NCBI GenBank assembly: GCA_965371445.1 | Contig: CBDUYN010000014.1 | Span: forward strand, 1 to 64,000 | DNA length: 64,000 nt | Direction: 5' to 3' | From: DASWIG01 sp965371445 | Lineage (GTDB): Bacteria; Acidobacteriota; Thermoanaerobaculia; Multivoradales; J023 | Shown here: one piece after another, positions 55,043 to 62,993 of the stretch | Numbering within the stretch: position 1 is the stretch's first letter | How the letters are laid out: every line of letters starts with the position of its first letter | Program-made: the position numbers and the translations under genes | The notes under the pieces: model-generated | Databases searched by the model: none | What the model saw: only the letters and a program-made list of their open reading frames with translations | Told to the model about the DNA's origin: nothing

Positions 55043-56779
55043 CTAACCCGGCAGAGAGACTCGGCTCGGTATGTATTTGAGAAGAAGCGCCTCACCGATT
55101 ACGGGCAGTGAGATAGGTACGAAGCCATCCTCACTCCAGGTCAGGAAAAGAAGGTTGGAGTCATCGAGGGAGCTCGCAAAGTAGAAACGTAGCCGAGTCG
55201 GTCCAACCTCTCCAGCATCGAGAACCTCAACCTGAAAGAATTCTCGATCGAGCACCTCGCCAGGTAACAGTTCCTTTTCCGGCGGCCATCCAACTTCGAA
55301 AGGAGTCGCGATCATCTCTCCACCAAGCACCTCAAGTTCGGCTGTGCTTGACCCAATACGGGTAATCCGGTGGTCAAAGGGTGCTGTAGTGAGCACGTGC
55401 CAGTTTTTTCGCGAAGTGCCGTGCATGTAATCGAGAAAGACCGGTCCATAGAATAGGGTCATGATGTCGGGCGCATTGAGGACTATCACTTCACTGCGAC
55501 CGCTCTGCGGATCCCACTCGGGAACTTGGGCCACCATCTGCGAAATGGCCTCACTCATCCCGCTTAAGCTCCTTGGCAAGAGAATGCGCCCAAGGGCCGC
55601 TCCACCGACATGGGCGAGCACGAATGCCACCGCCAAGGCTACTGCAATCCAGCGCCAACGGCCAGCCGAGCGCCACCACCGCCTGCGGAGAAGATGAAAG
55701 AAAGCGGCGAGAAGGACCGCAAGGCCGAACATAGGGGCAAGAAGCTGGCGGTGTGAGGGCCAAGTCGCAACTTGTGGGAGCGAGGCGAGAAAGGAGCCGG
55801 TGGCGAGCCATCGGAGATGCCGCTGCTCCGTCGCTGAAAACGACGACCAGCCAGCGAGCAGGGCGGCGGCCAAGCCGAAGATCGCGAGGTATCCTAGCAC
55901 CGCAACCCACGGCCGCAGAGAGGGGACGAGCCACAGGTCCGGCAAGATGCCCGTAAGTGCGCCTCCTAGAAGGGCTGGGAGGCGGGTCACGCTGGTCTCC
56001 AGGAATGCCAGCGGCTGCGCACCCGGATCAATGTAGATTCCCGCGTCTTTGAAGCCATAGCCCATGGCCCGGTACCAAGCCACGTAGCCGATGCCGATGA
56101 GCAGGGGAGGTACGAGTCCGAGCCAGCGTCGACGGCCCCCACTCCGGTCAGCAAAAAGCTCGTATGCGCCCGCGTAAGCAAGAAGAGTGAGGCCGGTCTC
56201 CCCCGCCATGAGACCGAGAGCGAAGCCCGCGACGGAAAGAGGTAGGCCAGGTCGCCAACCTTCCTCCCGCCAGCGAACATGAGCCGCGAGGCCCGCAAGA
56301 CCCAACGAAAACGACACCAGTGCGTGGCGGTTCGCGATCCAGCCAACGGGGAAAGCCTGGCAATCATCAACCGCGAACAAGAGCAACGCCACCGGCGCGA
56401 GTCTCGGCAGGATTCTTCGGTAGAGGCGGGCTGTCAGTATGAGGAGTACGAAGAACCACAGTAGAGAGTGGAGGTAGTAACCCGGCGCCCAACGACCGAA
56501 GAGCAGGTGGTCAAGGCGCAACAGAGAGCTGGATAGGACCCGGAAGAAGGAAATCGAGGCCCCCGACGATGCCCACCAGGGAAGCTGGGCCTGTTCGATC
56601 AGACTCGCGTAGACGTCAAAGTCGTTGGTGTTCTCGGGGTACCACTCCTCGACCAGCGAGAGGATCAGGAGATCGTCTGTGATGAAGTTCTGGTGAAAGC
56701 TTGCAAGGCTCAGGGCGAGGCCAATGGCGATGAGAGCCGCGGTGCTACGGGGGTGGCTTAGGACACGTTCGAATGGCAT
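55043..56779 (-). CDS. Polytopic membrane protein, PMT/GT-C-like
   Basis: ATG 56779 follows AAGGAG; the protein has 578 aa and about ten membrane helices in residues 15-425, then a soluble periplasmic C-terminal domain of about 150 aa. The first loop reads LASFHQNFITDDLLILSLVE, with an Asp pair as in GT-C glycosyltransferases. Later, FPVGWIANRHALVSFSLGLA and WPSHRQLLAPMFGLAVLL are typical of this poorly characterised group. It may transfer a sugar from a polyprenyl carrier. It lies between mobile-element remnants, and its GC is moderate. Confidence 0.7.
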   Translation of the reverse strand: MPFERVLSHPRSTAALIAIGLALSLASFHQNFITDDLLILSLVEEWYPENTNDFDVYASLIEQAQLPWWASSGASISFFRVLSSSLLRLDHLLFGRWAPGYYLHSLLWFFVLLILTARLYRRILPRLAPVALLLFAVDDCQAFPVGWIANRHALVSFSLGLAGLAAHVRWREEGWRPGLPLSVAGFALGLMAGETGLTLLAYAGAYELFADRSGGRRRWLGLVPPLLIGIGYVAWYRAMGYGFKDAGIYIDPGAQPLAFLETSVTRLPALLGGALTGILPDLWLVPSLRPWVAVLGYLAIFGLAAALLAGWSSFSATEQRHLRWLATGSFLASLPQVATWPSHRQLLAPMFGLAVLLAAFFHLLRRRWWRSAGRWRWIAVALAVAFVLAHVGGAALGRILLPRSLSGMSEAISQMVAQVPEWDPQSGRSEVIVLNAPDIMTLFYGPVFLDYMHGTSRKNWHVLTTAPFDHRITRIGSSTAELEVLGGEMIATPFEVGWPPEKELLPGEVLDREFFQVEVLDAGEVGPTRLRFYFASSLDDSNLLFLTWSEDGFVPISLPVIGEALLLKYIPSRVSLPG

Positions 56780-57625
56780 GGAAGGATCTCCTTGTCGACC
56801 TGACCAGCCTATCCTACCGGTCCGCCGAGTTCCACAAACCGGCACACGGGATGGTTGAGAGAAGCCAGCCGGATTCCAGATCGCCGGTCAGATCGTCGGC
56901 AAAGCGGTCGACGTGAGCTTCAGAACCATGGGTGTCGGCAGACATTATTGCGATAATGACATCTATTTGACTGCGGTGGAAGGTGCGAACGTCTGCTCCC
57001 TATGGCCACTCGCTATCGCCGAGACCTCGTCCTGGGAGCCGAATCTCGCACTGGGTGGTCCTGGAGAGATAGATGTCCTTCATCCGTCATCCGCCCGCAA
57101 GGAGGGCGCTGTGCTCCACAGCACCGATGTCCACGCTCGGGATACCCGGCCGAGATCTTCGAGGTCCTCCGCCGGAGACGCGGAGGACATGAATGGACTG
57201 GAAGCGGGTTGATATGGGGTCTCGATGATCGCTCACATCTCGACACCTGGTGTAAACTCTCACGTTATTCGCGAGAGTTATCCCACATTACGCCGCCTCA
57301 TTATTTGGGGCGACTGAGGGCTGCATTTGACCGACCCCGGACCAATGCGAGGTGACGAGGACGACAATCGTCCCCTCGGCGCCAGGAGCGTATGGCGGTG
57401 CTCGGGGCTGTCAAGGCTTCCCTACGGCGCTTCGCGGCCTTGACAGCCCCTGCGCGCCGCCTTTTCCGGAAGGCGGCCGAGGGGGCGAAGAAATGGTCCC
57501 GTGCAGATTCAGCTCGGTTTGCGTTTCTGAATTGGCAATCCAGCGCCGCTGTCACATTTCGGCCAGCACAGGGTTGCCTACAACGGCTACCCTGTGCGTA
57601 ATTACGGAACGGTTATGCTTGCTCT
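56780..57625. other. Long non-coding region with hairpins and gene debris
   Basis: No supported gene. On the minus strand about 57110-57150 encodes PGIPSVDIGAVEHSALLA, which resembles the end of parallel-beta-helix (VDIGAVE) exported proteins, so a remnant is likely. A hairpin AACTCTC/GAGAGTT occurs at 57255-57279. A 14-bp inverted repeat GGGGCTGTCAAGGC (57404-57417 with 57437-57450) is followed by GCCGCCTT/AAGGCGGC (57456-57477). Confidence 0.5.
57404..57477. repeat. Two consecutive hairpins
   Basis: A 14-bp perfect stem with a 19-nt loop is followed six bases later by an 8-bp stem with a TTCCGG loop. Possible structured RNA or transposon end; no coding function seen. Confidence 0.55.
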
Positions 57626-58120
57626 TCAGAGATCGAGAACCATCCGAGTACCGTAAACTGTAAACGGGATCTCACCCACTGGGGTACCGTCTAGGAGCTT
57701 TAACACTCCGATGGCTTCACCGACGAAGGTCATGCCATCGTCACTCAACTCAATTAGCTCCGTGGTGTCGCCGAAGAAGGCCAGGTTCCCGCTCTCATCA
57801 TAGATGAACTCACGGTTCTTTTCGACAAAAGTGCGGGAGCCCAACCTCTTCCAGACGCCGTGGGCGTTGACGTTAAACCGGGATGCACTAGTAGAGATGA
57901 ATGTGCCATCTTTGAAGAAGGTCACCAAGGCGTGCGCCTCCTCGCCACCAAACGTGGCGGTCAAGTTCCAAGTTCCGGCTAAGTCATTCGACTTTGCATC
58001 ATCACCATACGTCGCCAACGGAAGTACGATCATCAAAATCAGGCAGGCTACCGCAAGCCGAGACACTGTGAGCCAGCGCTGATCGCCCATCATTCTCTCA
58101 TTTTCACTATACAAAGACAT
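57626..58120 (-). CDS. Exported lipocalin-like small protein
   Basis: ATG 58120 has a full AAGGAGGTGA site in front of it, the strongest in the window. The protein has 164 aa. A hydrophobic signal segment (LAVACLILMIVLPLATYGDD) follows a 20-residue charged start. The mature part DLAGTWNLTATFGGEEAHAL, VTFFKDGTFISTSASRFNVN and AHGVWKRLGSRTFVEKNREF resembles small lipocalin-like beta-barrels (GTW motif). Probable periplasmic binding or unknown role. Double TetR-type operator-like sites lie about 290 bp upstream. It sits alone among mobile debris. Confidence 0.75.
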   Translation of the reverse strand: MSLYSENERMMGDQRWLTVSRLAVACLILMIVLPLATYGDDAKSNDLAGTWNLTATFGGEEAHALVTFFKDGTFISTSASRFNVNAHGVWKRLGSRTFVEKNREFIYDESGNLAFFGDTTELIELSDDGMTFVGEAIGVLKLLDGTPVGEIPFTVYGTRMVLDL

Positions 58121-58402
58121 CTTCTCACCTCCTTGGTTCAGATCCTGCGGATCGTTGAATAGTGTCAACGACCCTGCGGTTGCCACAGAAGCAAACTGTG
58201 GCCCGACAACTCAATCCCACGCTCGCCAATACACGGAGTATGCAAACACAGTGCCAATCATCTAAGTGCGCTGCGACTGGCTCTTCGTAGGTTGAAAGAC
58301 GATTGAGGTGTCAAAATCTGGCAACTGCCCAAAACTGAGTTACGAAAATGTGTCAGTATTGTCGGCCAACGTCGCTGACAAGCGCTGGCGGGGATAAAAA
58401 AA

Positions 58403-58437
58403 CGACTGAACAGTCGGTAGAAACGACCGAACGGTTG
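58403..58437. promoter_or_regulatory. Two TetR-type operator-like boxes 21 bp apart
   Basis: CGACTG-AA-CAGTCG (58403-58416) and CGACCG-AA-CGGTTG (58424-58437) both continue with GTAG or GGTAG. They are two helical turns apart. They resemble the palindrome at 42873-42886 (ACCGACCGGTCGGT). No gene starts close downstream on the plus strand, so the target is uncertain; the minus-strand lipocalin-like gene begins 283 bp away. Confidence 0.5.
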
Positions 58438-58767
58438 GTAGGTGCTCCTGTTCCTTCCGAAGGGATGGAGGCCAATCTTCGATTCTACGGTCCCAGGATC
58501 TTAATGTTGACCTTAATGTTGAGCTCCTAGCTAGATCCTGTCCAGAAATGCTCGCCCGCGGCGGCACACTCACAGCTGAGCGCCTATATGTCCCGCGCTC
58601 AGCAGCGTCAGAGCACCCGGCCTTGAGTCCGCGGCGGCGCAAATAGAGCGGTAGTGTCAACAACGGTTTTGTTCTTAACGGAATCATCGGCGGGAGTTGG
58701 ACACTTTTGACGGCTGGGCGTCCCGACTCCCGCGGCTGGCTCTGCTAAACAAAGCCAGCCCGGGGAG

Positions 58768-58838
58768 CGCTTGGCGACGACCTCGAAGAGGAAGGTCGCC
58801 TCGGGCCGCTCCATTGGCGTGTGGCCGATCTTGTCGAC
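58768..58838 (-). pseudogene. IstB-like transposition ATPase fragment
   Basis: Reads VDKIGHTPMERPEATFLFEV then VAKR on the minus strand. This matches the segment after Walker B in IstB proteins (VDEIGH-P--R--A--FF-VV--RY). Only about 23 codons remain. Confidence 0.6.
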
Positions 58839-58851
58839 TCATGTTGAGTTT

Positions 58852-58947
58852 CACATAACTCGACTTATGTGGAGCACTTGGTTATGTGGAGTCGACAGCC
58901 GGAAACCCCGGCAAGCCGTGGAATCGACGGACGCCAACTCCACATAA
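58852..58947. repeat. Cluster of TTATGTGGAG-type recombination-site-like repeats
   Basis: TTATGTGGAG occurs at 58865-58874 and 58882-58891, its reverse complement at 58938-58947, and a shorter reverse form CACATAACTC at 58852-58861. All lie within 100 bp and directly beside the integrase tail. Such mixed direct/inverted copies are usual for binding sites of tyrosine recombinases at attachment sites. Confidence 0.6.
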
Positions 58948-58966
58948 CCACGCTGGTCGCCAGCTC

Positions 58967-59140
58967 TCACAGCGCCTCGAGCCAGTCGAGGATCGAGGTG
59001 TCTGAGCGCCATGCGGCCAGAGCTGGGGCGATGTCCGCAACAGGACCGAGTCGCGCGATGGCGGCGCGCCTCGCCTCAAGGTCGACGGCGGTGTAACGAT
59101 TCGCGGTCTCCACGCTGGCGTGGCCTAGCCAGTAGCCTGG
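58967..59140 (-). pseudogene. Tyrosine recombinase (integrase) C-terminal fragment
   Basis: Ends YWLGHASVETANRYTAVDLE, ARRAAIARLGP, then TSILDWLEAL-stop. LGHASVET-NRY carries the conserved His-region and the catalytic Tyr. The upstream part of the reading frame does not resemble an integrase, so only the last 55 codons survive. Confidence 0.78.
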
Positions 59141-59382
59141 CGTGCCGCCGCGGGCAGGGCGAGCACCACATCGCGCAGGTCCTCGACGTGAAGCCGGAGG
59201 TAGACCCTGGACTCGAGAATGAGCGGCAGGATGGAGTCTTCCTCGACCGCGCTGAAGGCGGGCGGCAAGGAGTACCTCGCGCATGGGTTCGTCCCCGGTG
59301 CTTTCGGCCTCAACCTCGGTGTCACGGGCGCGCGCGGGAGTGGGGCCTGAGGCCCAGTGGCCTTTCTGATCCGCGATAGTAC

Positions 59383-60174
59383 CTATCCGGCTCTCCAACC
59401 CAGGAGATAGGTCACCCTGACCGGGGCACCTGGCACGGAAACGGTAGCGCTTTTCCACTTGAAGTCGGCCATGCCGGCCGACCGTGTGAACTCCTCAAGC
59501 TCGGACACGGTGTACGTCCTGAGGCAGGAGACGACGCCGTCGAGAACCGCCGTCAGCGACACGAAGGGGATAACGAGTCCCCAGACCACGTTCCGCGGCC
59601 GCATCGGCCGGACGAGGAACGCGGTCGTAAAGACGGCCATAGGGAACGACAGGATCATCAGGGCGACATTCTTCCAGGATCTCTCGGTGTTCTCGAGAGC
59701 GATGAAGACGTCCGCAGTTCGCACCGTGTTGCGAAGGATGGTCTCCACCTCCGCGGGAGGAAAGTGGTGAAGACTCTCGATCATCATCCGGGCCCGAGGC
59801 GCGTCCGCGGGCGGGTCAAGGGCGTCCACGGGCTCGGGGAAATAGTCGACAGCCCCGCCGTAGCGCTCCTTGATCTCTTCGCTCGCCGCCAGGTTGGGGT
59901 AGAGGTCGCTCAAGACGAGGCGTGGTCTGTCCGCGGCCTCGAGCAGGGAAGAGATTCGGCTCCAGACGGTCAGGGTCACCTCCCCCGACCCGGAGCAGAG
60001 GTCCAGAATCGCCTCCGGACGCGTCCTTTCGAGAAGCGTCCTGAGCTCGTCGGCGACGACATCATAGGGCTTCATCAGGCTGACCACCCGTCCCAGCGAC
60101 AGCTGAAAGAGCTCCCGCCAGACGGCGGGGTACCAGGGTTGCTCGTGAAGCTCGATCAGGTGGAAGCGTCTCAT
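59383..60174 (-). CDS. Class I SAM-dependent methyltransferase with membrane helices
   Basis: The protein is 263 aa. Motif I is ILDLCSGSGEVTLTVW (about 56-71). LVLSDLYPNLAASEEI gives the acidic residue binding the SAM ribose, and MMIESLHHFPPAEVETILRN matches the post-I/motif IV region. Two membrane helices follow (VALMILSFPMAVFTTAFLV and VVWGLVIPFVSLTAVLDGVV), which is unusual for the fold and suggests a membrane-bound lipid or quinone-type substrate. Divergent from the PQQ-propeller fusion gene, 201 bp apart. High GC marks the return to normal chromosome after the mobile region. Confidence 0.8.
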   Translation of the reverse strand: MRRFHLIELHEQPWYPAVWRELFQLSLGRVVSLMKPYDVVADELRTLLERTRPEAILDLCSGSGEVTLTVWSRISSLLEAADRPRLVLSDLYPNLAASEEIKERYGGAVDYFPEPVDALDPPADAPRARMMIESLHHFPPAEVETILRNTVRTADVFIALENTERSWKNVALMILSFPMAVFTTAFLVRPMRPRNVVWGLVIPFVSLTAVLDGVVSCLRTYTVSELEEFTRSAGMADFKWKSATVSVPGAPVRVTYLLGWRAG

Positions 60175-60362
60175 TTCGTCCTCCGACGGCGATCCTCAGG
60201 ATAGCACGCCTCGGCCTATCCCTTCATCGGCGTCTGGCAGGCCTCTGCACGACCCTACCGTCCTTACTTCTTGGCTCGTCGTGGTTTCCGTCAAAGTGGA
60301 ACGTGGGTTGGTTCGTGGTAGCCTACCGGAGTCCGCCATCGCGCGGAGAACCCCGCTCCTCT

Positions 60363-60378
60363 GGGAGGAAGACCTTTG
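60363..60378 (+). promoter_or_regulatory. Ribosome binding site that sets a TTG start
   Basis: GGGAGGAAG (60363-60371) lies just before TTG (60376). The frame directly encodes the signal peptide of the next protein and no suitable ATG is near. Confidence 0.6.
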
Positions 60379-62856
60379 AGAAGACAAAGCCTGCTTGTAG
60401 CCCTGCTGCTTCCGACCATCCTTCAAGGCGCCTTGGCGGCCGAATGGCCCGCCTTCCGCGGCCCGGGCTCCGACAACGCCTACCGTGGCGAGGCGGTGCT
60501 CGGTAAGGCGAGCGCGCTCGGCCTGACGGTGACCTGGAAGCACGATCTCGGCTCCGGCTACTCGGGCGTGTCGGTGGCTTCCGGCCGCGCCGTCACCGCA
60601 TTCTCCGACAGTACCTACGAGGTGTTGGCCGCCTTCGACGCCACGACGGGCAAAGAGCTCTGGCGTCGTCCCGTGTCGTCGACCCACCGGGGACATGACG
60701 GCTCCCACGACGGCCCGATCTCGACCCCTCTGATCGTCGGCGACCGCGTCTTTTTCCTGAGCCCTTCAGGAGATTTTGTCGCGTTGGCTCTCGAGACCGG
60801 CGAGAGGGCCTGGTCGACCCACCTGGCGTGGGACCACGGTACCCTGCCGCCCCTTTACGGTTTCGGCACTTCGCCGCTCTTAGCCGATGGCGTCGTGGTT
60901 GTGGCGTCGGGCTCACAAGCAGGCCCGCCGGGCACCCCACCCGGCAGAGGGCCGGCCTTCCTTGGATTCGATCCCGTGAGCGGCGAGGTTCTCTGGAAAG
61001 CGGGGCAGGCGTCTGTCACCTACCAGTCGCCGATGCAGGCGAGCCTCGACGGCCGCCGTCTGATCCTCGCAGCGACCGATCTGCTCCTCTTCGGCCTCGA
61101 GGCGAAGAGCGGCGAGATCCTCTGGCAGCTCCCGCACCACGGGGAACTCTACCCTGGCCCCGGGCCTCTGGTCATGAACCCCGTCCAGGTGGGTGACGGG
61201 CGCTTCTTCGTCACCGACTCGCCTCACAGCTCAAGCGTCGTCGCGCTGGCGCCGGGCGAGGACGGCCGGATGTCCTTGAGCCGTGTCTGGTCGGAGCGCT
61301 CGATCCGGAACACCTACGCCATCCCCGTCTACCACGAGGGGTACCTCTACGCCTTTAGCAGCGGCTTTCTGATCTGCGTCGACGCGGCGACCGGTAAGAG
61401 CGTCTGGCGTTCGCGGAAGCCCGGCGACGGATTTCCGATCCTCGTCGACGGCCACCTCGCCATCATGACGAAGAACGGCAGCTTCCACGTGGCGGCGGCC
61501 ACCCCCGAGGGTTATGAAGAGATGGCGGGCCTCGACCTCTTCGAGACTTCGTGGACGCCCCCGAGCTTCGCCGACGGTCGCTTCTATGTCCGCGGTCTCG
61601 ACGGCGTCGCCGCCATCGAGCCGCGGCCCGATGCCGAAACGGCGGCTGCCGAAGCCGCGGCGGCGGAACCGTCGAAGACGCGCTTCGCCCGCTTCCTCGA
61701 CGAAGTGGCCAAAGCGTCGGACAAGGCGAAGGTCGTCGATCCGTTCCTCGCGTCGCAGGAGTCGTTTCCGGTGATCGAGGCCGACGACGCAGGCGCGGCC
61801 GGTGAAGTGGCCGTCCACTTTCTCTATCGGGGCGAGGCGGACGACATGGGCATCGCCGGCGACATGATCGCCACGCGGGTGGTGGAGCCGATGACCCGGA
61901 TGGAGGGAACCGACCTCTTCTACTACTCGACCCGCTTGCTGAGCGATGCCAGGATCAGCTACCACTTCGTCAAGGACTTCGACGAGCGGCTTTCCGATCC
62001 CAGGAATCCGCGCAAGGCGGTTATGGTGACGGACAAGGTCCTTTTGGACGTGACGGGAGAGGTCTCCTGGGTCGGCATGCCGGGATGGCAGGAACCGGCC
62101 CACCTCGGCGTGGCGCCGGAGGAGCGGCGCGGACGGATCGAGACCGTCCGGATCGAGCTTCCGGCAGCTCCGAACGCGCCGCCCGGCGCGGCGAGCGAGC
62201 GTCAGGTCGACGTCTACTTGCCGGCGGGCTACGATCGCGACGCTGAGCGCCGCTATCCGGTCGTCTACGTCCACGGCGGCAACCAGGCGATCGAGCTGGG
62301 TGGCTGGAGGAGATCGCTCGACAACCTGATCGGCAGCCGCGTCGAGCCGGTGATCGTGGCGTTCATCTACGCGAGCAGCCGGGTGGAGCTCACCTTCGGT
62401 GCCGAGAACCTTTATTCCAAGGCGTTCGCGGAGGTGATCGTGCCGGAGATCGACCGCCGGTACCGGACCCTGGCGACGCCGGAGTCGCGGGGCAGCGTCG
62501 GCGCCGACGCGGCGGGCTACGTCGCCCTCTTCGGCGCCCTTCAGCATCCGGGGGTCGTCGGCAAGGTCGCCGTACAGTCGGCGTTCCTGCTCACCATGCA
62601 GATGGGGGTCCTGGACGTCGTCATGACACCGGCCGGGGAGACCGCGCCAATGTTCCATGTCGAGTGGGGGACGTACGACTCCCGGTCCGAAAAAGAGGCC
62701 TGGGACTACCGAGAGGGGAGTCAGGCGCTGGTGAAGCTGCTCGAAAGCCGCGGGTATCAGGTCACGGCGGGCGAGGTCCACGACGGGTTTGAGTGGCCCG
62801 CCTGGAGGAACCGCAACGACAAGATCCTGGAGTGGCTGTTTCCGTTGGCGCCTTGA
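60376..62856 (+). CDS. Exported PQQ-like propeller / CBM48-like / esterase-D-like fusion with a degenerate triad
   Basis: The protein is 826 aa from TTG, with a signal peptide to about residue 21. Residues 24-415 form a PQQ-like (quinoprotein-type) propeller: WPAFRGPGSDNAYRGE, AFDATTGKELWRRPV, SGEVLWKAGQ, AKSGEILWQLPH. An Ala-rich linker (about 420-440) leads to a CBM48/E-set-like domain (FLYRGEADDMGIAGDMI, YYSTRLLSDARISYHFVKDF). The rest (about 590-826) is esterase D/enterochelin-esterase-like (VDVYLPAGYDRDAERRYPVV, YVHGGN). The usual G-x-S-x-G elbow reads G-A-D711-A-A-G, and the His site (usually GGHEW) reads GFEW (Phe805). Both key residues are therefore replaced. Catalysis by the normal route is unlikely; a binding role is possible. 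Confidence 0.82.
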   Translation: MRRQSLLVALLLPTILQGALAAEWPAFRGPGSDNAYRGEAVLGKASALGLTVTWKHDLGSGYSGVSVASGRAVTAFSDSTYEVLAAFDATTGKELWRRPVSSTHRGHDGSHDGPISTPLIVGDRVFFLSPSGDFVALALETGERAWSTHLAWDHGTLPPLYGFGTSPLLADGVVVVASGSQAGPPGTPPGRGPAFLGFDPVSGEVLWKAGQASVTYQSPMQASLDGRRLILAATDLLLFGLEAKSGEILWQLPHHGELYPGPGPLVMNPVQVGDGRFFVTDSPHSSSVVALAPGEDGRMSLSRVWSERSIRNTYAIPVYHEGYLYAFSSGFLICVDAATGKSVWRSRKPGDGFPILVDGHLAIMTKNGSFHVAAATPEGYEEMAGLDLFETSWTPPSFADGRFYVRGLDGVAAIEPRPDAETAAAEAAAAEPSKTRFARFLDEVAKASDKAKVVDPFLASQESFPVIEADDAGAAGEVAVHFLYRGEADDMGIAGDMIATRVVEPMTRMEGTDLFYYSTRLLSDARISYHFVKDFDERLSDPRNPRKAVMVTDKVLLDVTGEVSWVGMPGWQEPAHLGVAPEERRGRIETVRIELPAAPNAPPGAASERQVDVYLPAGYDRDAERRYPVVYVHGGNQAIELGGWRRSLDNLIGSRVEPVIVAFIYASSRVELTFGAENLYSKAFAEVIVPEIDRRYRTLATPESRGSVGADAAGYVALFGALQHPGVVGKVAVQSAFLLTMQMGVLDVVMTPAGETAPMFHVEWGTYDSRSEKEAWDYREGSQALVKLLESRGYQVTAGEVHDGFEWPAWRNRNDKILEWLFPLAP

Positions 62857-62993
62857 GGCCGGGTGCGAACCAGGGCGCCTGGCAGGAGACGATCGCGATC
62901 CTGCGAAGTCCTTCCTCATCGTCCTTGTGCTACCATCCGCCCGGCTTCGGCCCTTGAGCTTACCTGGCCGACCCCCGAAGGACAGCACCGCCG

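Noticed and set aside
56913..57212. Plus-strand open frame of 99 codons
   Set aside because: No ribosome site or motif. The minus strand of the same DNA carries a better-supported protein-end remnant.
61231..62988. Open frame of 585 codons on the minus strand
   Set aside because: Antisense to the propeller-esterase fusion; composition typical of a complement frame.
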